Origin: Ardenticatenaceae bacterium | GTDB taxonomy: Bacteria > Chloroflexota > Anaerolineae > Promineifilales > Promineifilaceae | NCBI GenBank assembly: GCA_020634455.1 | Contig: JACKBQ010000001.1 | Coordinates: 3,534,001-3,598,000 of the forward strand | Length of the DNA: 64,000 bases | Direction of reading: 5' to 3' | Part shown: positions 25,899-34,433 of the stretch, one piece after another | Layout: each line of letters begins with the position of its first letter | Numbering within the stretch: position 1 is the first letter of the stretch | Notes under the pieces: generated by a model | What the model saw: only the letters and a program-made list of their open reading frames with translations | Told to the model about the DNA's origin: nothing | Databases searched by the model: none | Program-made: the position numbers and the translations under genes

Positions 25899-27434
25899 AT
25901 GAAGCAAAACAAACACAAAATTTGGGGATTTCTACTCAGCTTGCTCAGCCTGTGCGCCCTGCTGCTGGTCATCAACCTGCTCAGCCAAAGCCCCCAACCC
26001 GCCCACGCCCACACCGCCCAGCAAACTAACAACCCACCACTCGAAATTTTGGTTAACAACGTATGTAGCAAATATAACGATTCGTCTACTACTAATAATC
26101 CGACACCACAGGCCGGTCAAGATGAGCGTTTTCGGTTTGGTGACGAAAATAGTCACTACTTTAAATTTTGGGGTAAAAGTGGCAATGTTTACAAAATTAC
26201 GACAAATCTTTTCAACGGCCCATCGGTTAACCCAGTAATTGGTGTAGATACGGTGCTTTATGTTTATCGTGACAATCCACTTGAACACCCAGGCCAAACC
26301 CCACTTGAGCAAAACGATGACAAAATCATTCTTGTGACACCTATACCCGATGCAGCAAATGATCCTTATGAATCTGAAATCACCTTTCTCGCAGAGGAAG
26401 ATCGATATTACTACATTGAGGTGCGAAACCTGGTTGAAAACGGGAATGGTACTTACTGTTTGGGCATAGAATTTCGGCCAGATTTGACAGACGCTACACA
26501 TTTGCCAGACAAATGTGAGCCGAATAATTCATTTGAGCTTGCCTGTGAAGTTCAGATAGAGCCATTTGATGGGAAAGCCTATACTGCTCAGACGTTCAAT
26601 TTTAAGCCGCCTGAAGAAACGAGTGCCGATTATGATTATTACAAAATTTGGGTGAAACCGGGGGAGCGTTACACCTGCACGACAACCGTGATCCAATTGG
26701 GAAACGATACCAAAATGACTTTGTTTGATGAGCATGAAAATGTGCTTGGCGTGAATGATGACAAACCACTTGAGCCATATGTATCTGATGTGGATGAAGG
26801 AACCAGAAGCAGCAAAGTTATTTCCAATATTGGCTACACAGGTTGGTTGTATATTTTGGTTGAGCCAGTTGTTGATGAAGTAGATTTTGAGTTAGGCCAT
26901 CGTTACACATACAAATTTGAGTGTGAAGGAGAGATTTTTGGGCACCCAATTGACAGCCACCAGCCGGGGCCGAGCAACCCATGGGATGCGCCTGCGGGTT
27001 CCAGCAGCGGCGCTGCGCCGCTGCCGGGGGGTGTGGCTGAAATCAGTGAAACCGTCGTGGAAGCAACGCCTACCGTGCAGGTGGTGGCCAGCAAGCCAGA
27101 GGCGGTCTCTTTTGTGGCGCTGCCGCCGCGTACGCCCACGCCGCTGCCCGCCCAGCCCGGCATTCCGGCCACCTTCACCCTGCAAATCTACTACGATGAC
27201 AACGACAACGGGCAAAAAGATGAGGGGGAGGGGGTGTCTAATCTGCCTGTCTACCTGTACACGGGGCTGACGGAGACGCCGCTGCAAGCGTTGACCACGG
27301 AGGGTGGAGCGGTGTTTGTGCATACGGAAACGGCCGTTGGCACCATCCAGCTCTTTGTCCCCTACCTCAACATCAACCAGGAAATCGCCGTGACAGACGT
27401 GCAGGATATTCGCCTGCGCGTGGGCGCACGGTAA
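25899..27434 (+). CDS. Secreted protein with PPC-like repeats and C-terminal SdrD-B-like domain
   Basis: The 511-residue protein starts at an ATG with an AGGAGG site; a longer frame begins inside the leader repeat and is rejected. A signal peptide ends around PAHAHTAQ. Two related beta domains follow, each opening with CSKYNDS/CEPNNSFELA and containing a Y(Y)KIWVKPGERYTC-type strand pattern, which resembles bacterial pre-peptidase C-terminal domains. After a Pro/Ala linker, the C-terminus (YYDDNDNGQKDEGEGVSNLP...) resembles an SdrD B-like or carboxypeptidase-regulatory beta domain. No enzyme domain is visible. The next gene starts 12 bases downstream. Confidence 0.75.
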   Translation: MKQNKHKIWGFLLSLLSLCALLLVINLLSQSPQPAHAHTAQQTNNPPLEILVNNVCSKYNDSSTTNNPTPQAGQDERFRFGDENSHYFKFWGKSGNVYKITTNLFNGPSVNPVIGVDTVLYVYRDNPLEHPGQTPLEQNDDKIILVTPIPDAANDPYESEITFLAEEDRYYYIEVRNLVENGNGTYCLGIEFRPDLTDATHLPDKCEPNNSFELACEVQIEPFDGKAYTAQTFNFKPPEETSADYDYYKIWVKPGERYTCTTTVIQLGNDTKMTLFDEHENVLGVNDDKPLEPYVSDVDEGTRSSKVISNIGYTGWLYILVEPVVDEVDFELGHRYTYKFECEGEIFGHPIDSHQPGPSNPWDAPAGSSSGAAPLPGGVAEISETVVEATPTVQVVASKPEAVSFVALPPRTPTPLPAQPGIPATFTLQIYYDDNDNGQKDEGEGVSNLPVYLYTGLTETPLQALTTEGGAVFVHTETAVGTIQLFVPYLNINQEIAVTDVQDIRLRVGAR

Positions 27435-27446
27435 CAGGAGGCTCGC

Positions 27447-28481
27447 ATGAACAGACCACAACAACCCCAACAGGCAGAAACCTTGCGCGACTGGCTGGCC
27501 CAGGCCAACCCCTCGCTGCTGCTGAAGCTGATTTTGACGGCGGGCGCTGCCCTGGCGCTGCTGATTGTGCTGGCGTGGCTGACGTTTGGCGGCGGGCTGG
27601 CCAGCTTTTCCGCCATTCCGCTGGAGCCGGGGCAGCCAGTCTCCGCCGCCGATGAGTTTGGCCTGGCGGCGCGGCCGGGGCTGGTGGCCATGCAGGTGGA
27701 TGGCGTGGATTTGGGCAGCGTGCATCGGCTGGACCCGCCAGCCGCATTGGAAATTGACGGCTTTCGCCTGACGGTGGCCCAGGAATATCTGAATGAAGAA
27801 TCGCTGCTGGCAGAGCTGGATTTGGGGGCCAACCAGGTGGCCTGGCTGGAAAACAGCGTGATCAACTATGTGTTTTGCTTGCCTGCCAATCGGGGGTATC
27901 GGGACATTTTGGCAACGGCCGTTTCCAACCAATCCCTCATCACCCTCACCACCGCCCAGGGCAACCAGTTCGACTTTACCATTGAGGCCGGAGCGCAGGA
28001 AACCACAGCTGCCCTCGCCGCCTACACTCGGCAAAAGCAGCCCGCCATCACCCTGCTGTGGCAAAACGGCGACGGCACCGAAGCGTACGTGCTAAAAGGC
28101 AGCTACATCCCCTCCATCCACCTGCTGGACGCTTCCGGGCTGGGTGGGGCGCAGGTTGAGCCAGCCCAGACTTTGCCAGAGGCAGATTTGCACGTGCAGC
28201 TGGACGGGGTGGATATCCAGACCGACGGCTTGCAGCTGCTGGTGCGCGGTTCCGTGACCAACAGCGGCGTGCAGGCGGGCACGGTGGCGGCGGCCGATAT
28301 TGCCCTGCTGGGGGATGCGTTGCGCAGCCAAATTGTCTCGGTGGACCCGCCCTTGCCCTGGCAGGTGCCTGCGGGGAATGGGGTGGTGGCGTTTACGGCC
28401 GTTTTCCAACGGCCGTTAAGCTCCCATGCCACCCTCACCATCCATGCGCAGGATTTTGCCCTGGAATTTACGGATCGGTAG
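27447..28481 (+). CDS. Membrane-anchored protein of unknown function
   Basis: The 344-residue protein has one transmembrane segment (about 24-47) and an extracytoplasmic part of two or three predicted beta domains that I do not recognise. The C-terminal region (VTNSGVQAGTVAAADIALLG...) recalls DUF4352-like immunoglobulin folds. It follows the PPC-like protein by 12 bases with its own AGGAGG site, so the two are probably one operon. Two ACGGCCGT octamers lie only six bases apart (28395 and 28409) near its 3' end. Its stop codon touches a 15-bp stem-loop. Confidence 0.65.
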   Translation: MNRPQQPQQAETLRDWLAQANPSLLLKLILTAGAALALLIVLAWLTFGGGLASFSAIPLEPGQPVSAADEFGLAARPGLVAMQVDGVDLGSVHRLDPPAALEIDGFRLTVAQEYLNEESLLAELDLGANQVAWLENSVINYVFCLPANRGYRDILATAVSNQSLITLTTAQGNQFDFTIEAGAQETTAALAAYTRQKQPAITLLWQNGDGTEAYVLKGSYIPSIHLLDASGLGGAQVEPAQTLPEADLHVQLDGVDIQTDGLQLLVRGSVTNSGVQAGTVAAADIALLGDALRSQIVSVDPPLPWQVPAGNGVVAFTAVFQRPLSSHATLTIHAQDFALEFTDR

Positions 28482-28545
28482 GGGCGAGGCGGTTGGCCGC
28501 CAACGAACGAATGGCGGCAAAACAACCCCACCAACCGCCTCGCCC
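28482..28545. repeat. Stem-loop directly after the stop codon
   Basis: GGGCGAGGCGGTTGG (28482-28496) pairs perfectly with CCAACCGCCTCGCCC (28531-28545). The loop holds a smaller GCCGCCA...TGGCGGC hairpin. It looks like a mobile hairpin repeat and may serve as terminator. Confidence 0.75.
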
Positions 28546-28553
28546 AATGCGCC

Positions 28554-28681
28554 TGTCATTCTGAACGGAGCGCAGCGCAGTGAAGAATCCCGCGAGGATG
28601 CAATGGCCAAAAGGTTTGTTTTGTGCGGGATTGGCGCAATTGCTACTTGGTTGGGATGCTTCGGAGGACCTCAGCATGACA
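28554..28681. repeat. Long imperfect inverted repeat with TGTCATTCTGA ends
   Basis: The 128-base element runs from TGTCATTCTGAACGGAGCGC to GGACCTCAGCATGACA, with inner arms CCCGC...GCGGG. Similar TGTCATTCTGAG...TCAGAATGACA repeats are common in many environmental genomes. It fills the gap between two convergent genes. Confidence 0.7.
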
Positions 28682-28698
28682 AGGGGGAGTGTGGGTGG

Positions 28699-30684
28699 TT
28701 ATGAAGAAAGTTTGGCCTCAATAACGGCGAGGCTTTCGCGGGAACTGATGGTGTCTGGATGCGCTGGCCCTAGCCGCTTTTCGCGGATGGCCAACGCCTG
28801 CCGCATGAGCCGGGCCGATTCGGCAAAATCCCCTTCGTAATACGCCAGCACCGCCAGATTGTTGAGGCTGAGGGCGGTGTCGGGATGGTGGGGGCCGAGC
28901 GCTTTTTCTCTGATGGCCAGGGCGCGTTCGTAAAACGGCCGTGCGGCGGGCAGGTCGCCCATCGCTTGCAGGAGGTAGCCGAGGTTGTTGAGGCTGCGGG
29001 CAGTATCTGGATGGTCTGGGCCGAGCGCTTTTTCTCTGATGGCCAGGGCGCGTTGGCTAAATGGGAGGGCGGCACGTTTGTTGCCAAAAAAGTCAACGTA
29101 GAAATCAATGTGACCGTTTAGGGTTGCGGCGCGTTCGGTTTCAAATTTTTGCGCGTGGGCCAAACCTGCCACAAATATTAGTTGGGGCAGCAATGTTTTG
29201 CTGTCTTCCCACGTTTCCATTTGGTTTTGCCGGAAAGGCCAATTTTTTAGCATCAATTCCAGGGCAGTTTCCAGCCAGTTTTGGCGTAGCTCGTCATCCA
29301 TGCGGCTGCGGGCTACGGCTTGCACCAGGCGGTGCAGGGTCAACGCATCTTCGGCACGCTGCATTAAGCTGTACCGCCGCAGCGCCCCCAGCGCATCGTC
29401 CAGCGCCAGTTCATCCGCCACCGCCGTTTGCAACGGTCGTAGAGACGTTGCATGCAACGTCTCTACGGGCAACGTGGCAATTTGCAGAACCAAATCCAGC
29501 GGAATGCCTTCCGGGTCCAAAAAGCAGCACAGGTTCAGCAAATCCAGCGCGCCCGGCGTCTTTTTTATTTCGTCAAAGGCCAGTTCCCAGGTGGTACTAA
29601 TGGTGGCGTGGTACCGCTCCGGCTTTTCCGCCCGCTGCCACAGCTCGTTGTGCCGCTCGGTAAACAGGGCGTGGTATTTGGCAAAGCTGCTGCTCTTGCT
29701 GGCCACATACGCCGCCGCGTGTTCCAGCGCCAGCGGCAGCCGCCCCAACGCCTCCGCCAAATCGGCCGCCTCCTGCCATGCTTTGCTTTTTCTTTCGAGA
29801 CTTTCACCCTCACCCCAGCCCTCTCCCTTTGAGGGAGAGGGAGCCAATTCCCTCCCCCTGCCAGGGGGAGGGTTCGGGTGGGGGTCTATGGCCGCCCCAC
29901 TGCGCTGAAAAAGAAAATCCACCGCTTCAGCCAACTCAAACAGCCCCAGCTCCAGCACCTGCCCCAGCCCGCCATAGTTTGGGTTGCGGCTGGTAATGAG
30001 CACGTGGCCATGGCCGGTGCGGGGCAGGTGGCGGGTTAGCTGCGCTGGCTCAATCTGGTCAGCATTGTCGTACACCAAAAGCCATTTATGGCTCGTTTGC
30101 CCCAGCCAGTGCAGCACGGTTTGTACGGCCGCTTGCTGGTCGGTAACGTTGGCGGGCACCAGCCCCAGGCGGCGGGCCAGGCTCATCAGCTCCTCGCCCA
30201 GCCCCGGCTCGCTGTCCGCATTTAGCCACTGGATCAGGTCATAATCGTCCAGGTGGGCGTAGCAGTAGGCCAGGGCCACCTGGGTTTTGCCCACGCCACC
30301 CAGCCCGGCAATCGTTTGGGTCACCACCGTGGTTTGTCCGGCGCTGAGGGTATCGGCCACCTGCTGCAAAATTTGCGCTCGCCCGGTGAAGTTGGGGTTT
30401 TGCGGGTGGGGGATGTGGTGCAGCCGGGTGGCATCCGCCGGGGTGTCGGTCAGTTCTGGCCAATTCACCTGGGGACGGGCTGCCTTCAGTTCTTTTAGCA
30501 AGGCTGGCAAGCGGCCGTGTCGCGCCTGGTGCTCCACCAGGGCCACGGCGCGATCCTGCACGCCGCCGCTGCTCAGGCTGTCGTACCCCAGCCCCACCGC
30601 GATGTAAATGCGTTCCAACTCGGTGGCGTTAAAATGTTGGCTGATCAAGTCAATGAGTTGTTTGCGAATTTTGCTGTCTACCAT
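28699..30684 (-). CDS. NLR-like NB-ARC-TPR protein with effector-associated N-terminal domain
   Basis: The 661-residue protein has three parts. Residues 1-80 form a small helical domain (ISQHFNATELERIYIAVGLG...RLPALLKELKAARP) resembling effector-associated domains. An NB-ARC ATPase follows, with Walker A GLGGVGKT (127-134) and Walker B-like KWLLVYDNAD (about 200-209). The C-terminus has NPHP3-type TPRs (ALAIREKALGPDHPDTA). Such STAND proteins often act in bacterial conflict or signalling, and the N-terminal domain would recruit a separate effector. A peptide from a C/G-rich hairpin repeat (about 267-301) and one from a 30-bp palindrome (about 407-416) are inserted in frame. A response regulator gene lies 93 bases upstream on the same strand. 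Confidence 0.87.
   Translation of the reverse strand: MVDSKIRKQLIDLISQHFNATELERIYIAVGLGYDSLSSGGVQDRAVALVEHQARHGRLPALLKELKAARPQVNWPELTDTPADATRLHHIPHPQNPNFTGRAQILQQVADTLSAGQTTVVTQTIAGLGGVGKTQVALAYCYAHLDDYDLIQWLNADSEPGLGEELMSLARRLGLVPANVTDQQAAVQTVLHWLGQTSHKWLLVYDNADQIEPAQLTRHLPRTGHGHVLITSRNPNYGGLGQVLELGLFELAEAVDFLFQRSGAAIDPHPNPPPGRGRELAPSPSKGEGWGEGESLERKSKAWQEAADLAEALGRLPLALEHAAAYVASKSSSFAKYHALFTERHNELWQRAEKPERYHATISTTWELAFDEIKKTPGALDLLNLCCFLDPEGIPLDLVLQIATLPVETLHATSLRPLQTAVADELALDDALGALRRYSLMQRAEDALTLHRLVQAVARSRMDDELRQNWLETALELMLKNWPFRQNQMETWEDSKTLLPQLIFVAGLAHAQKFETERAATLNGHIDFYVDFFGNKRAALPFSQRALAIREKALGPDHPDTARSLNNLGYLLQAMGDLPAARPFYERALAIREKALGPHHPDTALSLNNLAVLAYYEGDFAESARLMRQALAIREKRLGPAHPDTISSRESLAVIEAKLSS
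29438..29467. repeat. 30-bp perfect palindrome inside the NB-ARC gene
   Basis: CGTAGAGACGTTGCA and its exact reverse complement abut with no loop. In the gene it encodes VETLHATSLR without breaking the frame. A slightly changed copy lies at 58620-58650 in the macroglobulin gene. Confidence 0.92.
29806..29886. repeat. C/G-rich double hairpin repeat inside the NB-ARC gene
   Basis: Two stems stand side by side: CCCTCTCCCT with AGGGAGAGGG (about 29819-29841) and CCCTCCCCCT with AGGGGGAGGG (about 29850-29872). Outer CACCC/GGGTG sequences flank them. It translates in frame as DPHPNPPPGRGRELAPSPSK and following residues, the usual product of this widespread repeat. Confidence 0.85.
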
Positions 30685-30777
30685 GTGTTTTCCTGGCTGA
30701 TGGTTGGCGTCTGCCAAATGGTGCAGCTATTGTAATGGGTTTTGGGGGAAATGGGAACTGGTTTTGGGGGTGGGTGG

Positions 30778-31194
30778 TTACGGCCGTTCCTCATCCCACA
30801 ACTGATCGAATGGGCCAGTGTGCAGGTGGGTCATGGTGGCCGTCAGGCGGCGCGACAAATCGCGGAGTTGGGCAAAGCTGATTGGCTTGTGCAGGACAAA
30901 ATCGGCCACGTCGCGCAGCTCTTCGCCCCGGCGAGAATCGGCCGTGACCACAATGATCATCATTTGGGCAAAGTGGGGCAGCTGCCGAATGTCGGCCAGC
31001 AGGCGGTCGCCGTTGTCTTGGGGCAGGTGGATGTCTAGCAGCAGCAAATCGGGGATTTGGGTGTCCAGGAACTGGCGGGCATCCTGGCCATTGTTCAGGG
31101 TGATGGTTTGGTAGCCTGCTGCCGCCAGGGCGAGGGCAAAAATTTCTGCCAGGTTCCCTGCATCCTCAACAACAAGCGCCAGTGGTGTTTTCAT
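30778..31194 (-). CDS. Stand-alone response regulator receiver protein (CheY-like)
   Basis: The 138-residue protein is a single receiver domain. Glu10 and Asp11 form the acidic pair, Asp54 in LLLLDIHLP is the phospho-acceptor, Thr84 is the switch Thr and Lys103 in LHKPIS is the conserved Lys. The C-terminal 30 residues are a short extension with no output domain. No histidine kinase is encoded nearby. It lies upstream of the NB-ARC gene on the same strand. Its start codon falls inside a potential stem (31192-31238), so translation may be controlled by RNA structure. Confidence 0.92.
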   Translation of the reverse strand: MKTPLALVVEDAGNLAEIFALALAAAGYQTITLNNGQDARQFLDTQIPDLLLLDIHLPQDNGDRLLADIRQLPHFAQMMIIVVTADSRRGEELRDVADFVLHKPISFAQLRDLSRRLTATMTHLHTGPFDQLWDEERP

Positions 31195-31238
31195 CCGAGT
31201 CCCTTTTTAAGTCAAATTTCTTTTCAGACACTCGGATG
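31192..31238 (-). promoter_or_regulatory. Stem-loop sequestering the response regulator start codon
   Basis: On the minus-strand mRNA, CATCCGAGT (from 31230-31238) can pair with ACTCGGATG (from 31192-31200), whose last three bases are the start codon. The ribosome site AAAAAGGG lies in the loop beside the stem. Read directly from the sequence; a regulatory effect is inference. Confidence 0.5.
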
Positions 31239-31266
31239 GGGGTGGGGTCACATTTTGCTGGCTGGG

Positions 31267-32856
31267 TCAGGCAACGGCCGTTGCGCCACCCCGCCGATTA
31301 TCCCCAGCGGCAACGAGACGGCCGTTTGCCGTGCGAGAAACAGAGTGCGCCCCACCAAAATAGATGCTGCGCGTGGCCCAGCGGTTCACCGGGTAGCCCA
31401 TCCCCTCTAGCTCATCCACCGCGCCCGGCTGGTAGCCCAGTTCGCACTGCAACGCCCCGTCTTCCACGTGCACGCGGGCCGTGTTCACCGCCTCAGCCAG
31501 CGTCATGCGGTAATCCAGCAAATTGCTCAGCACCTGCATAATGGCGCTGCGAATGCGGATGCTGCCGCCGCTGCCCAGCACCAGCCGCGTCTGCCCATCC
31601 TTCAGCACAATAACGGGGGTCATCATGGTGGGAATGCGCTGCCCGGCGGGGCGGCTGTGGAAGCCGTTGGGGTGCAAATCGGCCTCGCCCATCATATTGT
31701 TGGGGATGTACCCCGTGCCCGGCACCACGTACCCGGCCGACTCGCCCGCCGTGGTGGTGAGGCTCACCGCCAGCCCGTCGCCATCCACCACGCTGAGGTG
31801 GCTGGTGTTGTTGGGTGCGGGCGGTTCCGGGGCAAAGGGGGAAGCGGTTTTGCGGTTGAGAGCGTCTTGCACTTCCGCCACGTACTGCTCAATAGACTCA
31901 TCATCTAGAAAACGGCCGATGGCTTCAGCCACGGGCAGCGCGTCAATGGCGGTTTCCCACAGGTTCCGGGCGCGGTTGGTGGCCACCATGATTTCATACA
32001 GCAGTTGCAGATGGCTGGCGGAGCCGTGCGGCCGTTTCTGCAAATCAAAATGGGCCAGCAGCTTGAGGGTAAACGCCGTCAGTACGCCGCCGGTGGAGCT
32101 GGGGGGCGGCAGCAAGATGTCGGTGTCGCGGTAGCGCAGGCGGATGGAATCCAGCTTATAAACGGCGTAATTGGCCAGATCATCCGGCGTGAGCAGACCG
32201 CCGTTGGCTGCCTGATCGGCCAGCAGCGCCTGGGCCAGCGCGCCGCTTTGGGCGTAAGTGGCTCCTTCGCGGGCCAGGGTTTGCAGCGTGGCGTGCAAAT
32301 CGGGCACAAACAGATGATCGCCGCCCTGAATCATACGGCCGTTGGGCGAGAATATCGTACGCATCCCGGCGGTGTGGGTGTACAGTGGTTGTAGCAGGGT
32401 GCAGGTGTCGGCCTGGAATTTGGCCAGGGGCAGGCCGTCTTGGGCCAGTTTGAGGGCGGGTTGCAGCAACGTTTCTAGCGGGAGACGGCCGTAATCGGCC
32501 GCCATCTGGCACAGCCCGGCAATGTTGCCCGGCACCGCTACCGAAGCGCGTCCCAAATAAAAATCTTGCGTCGTGGCTCCAAAATCAATCGTCACCTGAT
32601 GGAAGTCTAGCGGGTTGGGCGGCGTGCCGTGGAGGCCGGGCGTGTTGCTAAAAAAATCGTAGACGAGGGAACGGCCGTTTTGCGGGTCGTACAGGTGGGC
32701 AATGCCGCTGCCGCCCAAATGCACCACGCCAATTTCGGCAATAAACGAGGCAAAGGCGGCGGCGACGGCGGCGTCTACCGCGTTGCCTCCCGCTTGCAAA
32801 ATTTGTTGTCCGGCAACGGCCGTTTGCGGATCCCCGGCTGCAATCACTCCACGCAT
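31267..32856 (-). CDS. ggt: Gamma-glutamyltransferase family protein
   Basis: The 529-residue protein has the gamma-glutamyltranspeptidase pattern: AGGNAVDAAVAAAFA near the N-terminus, GGSGIAHLYD, and an autoprocessing site before Thr351 in NNTSHLSVVDGDGLAVSLT. A C-terminal SGG block (VLGSGGSIRIRSAIMQVL) follows. The proenzyme cleaves itself before the Thr, which becomes the N-terminal nucleophile and transfers or hydrolyses gamma-glutamyl groups, for example of glutathione. No signal peptide is visible, so this form is probably cytosolic. An AAAGGAG site precedes the ATG. The divergent neighbour is an M20 peptidase, which could share a role in peptide or amino-acid turnover. Confidence 0.92.
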   Translation of the reverse strand: MRGVIAAGDPQTAVAGQQILQAGGNAVDAAVAAAFASFIAEIGVVHLGGSGIAHLYDPQNGRSLVYDFFSNTPGLHGTPPNPLDFHQVTIDFGATTQDFYLGRASVAVPGNIAGLCQMAADYGRLPLETLLQPALKLAQDGLPLAKFQADTCTLLQPLYTHTAGMRTIFSPNGRMIQGGDHLFVPDLHATLQTLAREGATYAQSGALAQALLADQAANGGLLTPDDLANYAVYKLDSIRLRYRDTDILLPPPSSTGGVLTAFTLKLLAHFDLQKRPHGSASHLQLLYEIMVATNRARNLWETAIDALPVAEAIGRFLDDESIEQYVAEVQDALNRKTASPFAPEPPAPNNTSHLSVVDGDGLAVSLTTTAGESAGYVVPGTGYIPNNMMGEADLHPNGFHSRPAGQRIPTMMTPVIVLKDGQTRLVLGSGGSIRIRSAIMQVLSNLLDYRMTLAEAVNTARVHVEDGALQCELGYQPGAVDELEGMGYPVNRWATRSIYFGGAHSVSRTANGRLVAAGDNRRGGATAVA

Positions 32857-33185
32857 GAACTTTGTCTCCTTTTTGCTCTAAGCTTGCTGGGCGCGTAGTT
32901 TACCCCATTTTGGGGCGGATGCTTGAGAAATTTTTATAGGAAGCAACGAAGGCGGAAAGGGACATAAGATTTCTTTTCTTCGTTTCTTGGTTCCTTCGTC
33001 TCTTTGTATAAATAAAAGCCGCCCTCTCACCGATTGACGTCATTGGCAGAACCAATTCGCCTAAAATGGGGGATCGTGATAGAAAGACCAAACATTTTTT
33101 TGCCACAGAATGAGCCAAATGAATGGACGACTCAACCCTCTAAACTCTCTGTGTCCTCTGTGGCATTTTTAATAAGGAAGGATGT
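32857..33185. other. Divergent intergenic region with a short inverted repeat
   Basis: This 329-base gap between divergent genes should hold both promoters, but none stands out. TGCCACAGA (33101-33109) and TCTGTGGCA (33157-33165) form a long-loop inverted repeat of the same style as 35356-35419. No gene is visible. Confidence 0.6.
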
Positions 33186-34433
33186 ATGAATCGCAAGACA
33201 TTGCCTGCTGTGTTGCAGGCACATTTTGAAACAAATCTCCCCAATTATTTAGACATGCTGCACCAGATGGTAGACATCAACAGCTTCACCGCCTACGCTG
33301 CCGGGGTGAACGAACTGGGCCAGCTAACGGCCGAACTGTTTGCCAAACTGGGTTTTGAGGCGGAATTTGTCCAGTCGGCCATTGCTCATTACGGTAAACA
33401 TTTGGTGCTGACGCGAAACGGCCGTACCAACCAAACCATCGGCCTCGTTTCCCACCTGGACACCGTGTTCCCCGCTGAAGAAGAAGCGCGCAACAACTTC
33501 CACTGGCGCGAAGACGGCGACCGCATCTACGGCCCCGGCACGGTGGACATCAAAGGGGGCACCGTCCTCATTTACATGATGCTGGAAGCGTTGCAGCAGC
33601 ACGCGCCGCAGCAGTTTGAAGCGGTCAACTGGGTCATTTTGGTAGATGCCTCCGAAGAAGCCGAAGCGGAAGATTTTGGCCAGCTTTGCATCGAGCGGCT
33701 GGAAGGGCCAGACACCCTGGCCTGCCTCATTTTTGAAGGCGGCAGCAAGGTGGATGACACGTACCAGGTTGTGGTTGCTCGCAAAGGGATGGCCATCTTT
33801 CAGGTAAAAACGGAAGGCCGCGCCGCCCACGCAGGCAGCTACCATCCGCAAGGGGTGAATGCAGTGGTGCAGATGGCCCACACCATCCTCAAGCTGGCGG
33901 CGCTGACCGACTACGAGCGGCAAATTACGGTGAACGTGGGCACGATGCGCGGCGGTGTGGTGACCAACCGCGTGCCGCATGAAGCGGAATCGTGGTTGGA
34001 GATGCGCACCTTCAGGCCAGACACGTTTGCCGAAACGGTGGCCAATATTTTGGCGCTCAACGGCCAGCCGGACGTGCGCAGTTCGGTAGACGGCTATGCC
34101 TCTGCGGTGGATATCAACCTGTACCGCCAGACGCCGCCCTGGGCGCGCAACGAAGCGACGGATCGGCTGTTTTCCGTCTGGCAGCAGACGGGCCAGGCGT
34201 TGGGCTTCACCGTCTTGCCAGAGGAGCGGGGTGGTTTGAGCGATGGCAACCATTTTTGGCAGCGTGTGCCTGCTTTGGATGGGTTAGGGCCGTCCGGGGT
34301 CAACGCGCACTGCTCAGAACGCAGCGAGGATGGCAGCAAGGATCAGGAGTACGTGATGGTGAGTTCATTTGTGCCGAAAGCGACGTTGAATACGATGGCG
34401 GTACTCAATTTGCTGGGGGCGTTTGATGGGTAA
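33186..34433 (+). CDS. M20 family metallopeptidase
   Basis: The 415-residue protein shows the M20 (ArgE/DapE/carboxypeptidase G2) metal site: SHLDTVFP gives the first His-x-Asp, GPGTVDIKGG the bridging Asp, and DASEEAEAED the general-base Glu pair. The dimerisation domain lies around 190-310 (KGMAIFQVKTEGRAAHAG), and the C-terminal metal His is probably in NAHCSERSEDG. It should hydrolyse a peptide or N-acyl amino acid with two zinc ions; the exact substrate is unclear. The start has a good AAGGAAGG site. The alpha/beta hydrolase gene begins before its stop (eight-base overlap). Confidence 0.92.
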   Translation: MNRKTLPAVLQAHFETNLPNYLDMLHQMVDINSFTAYAAGVNELGQLTAELFAKLGFEAEFVQSAIAHYGKHLVLTRNGRTNQTIGLVSHLDTVFPAEEEARNNFHWREDGDRIYGPGTVDIKGGTVLIYMMLEALQQHAPQQFEAVNWVILVDASEEAEAEDFGQLCIERLEGPDTLACLIFEGGSKVDDTYQVVVARKGMAIFQVKTEGRAAHAGSYHPQGVNAVVQMAHTILKLAALTDYERQITVNVGTMRGGVVTNRVPHEAESWLEMRTFRPDTFAETVANILALNGQPDVRSSVDGYASAVDINLYRQTPPWARNEATDRLFSVWQQTGQALGFTVLPEERGGLSDGNHFWQRVPALDGLGPSGVNAHCSERSEDGSKDQEYVMVSSFVPKATLNTMAVLNLLGAFDG

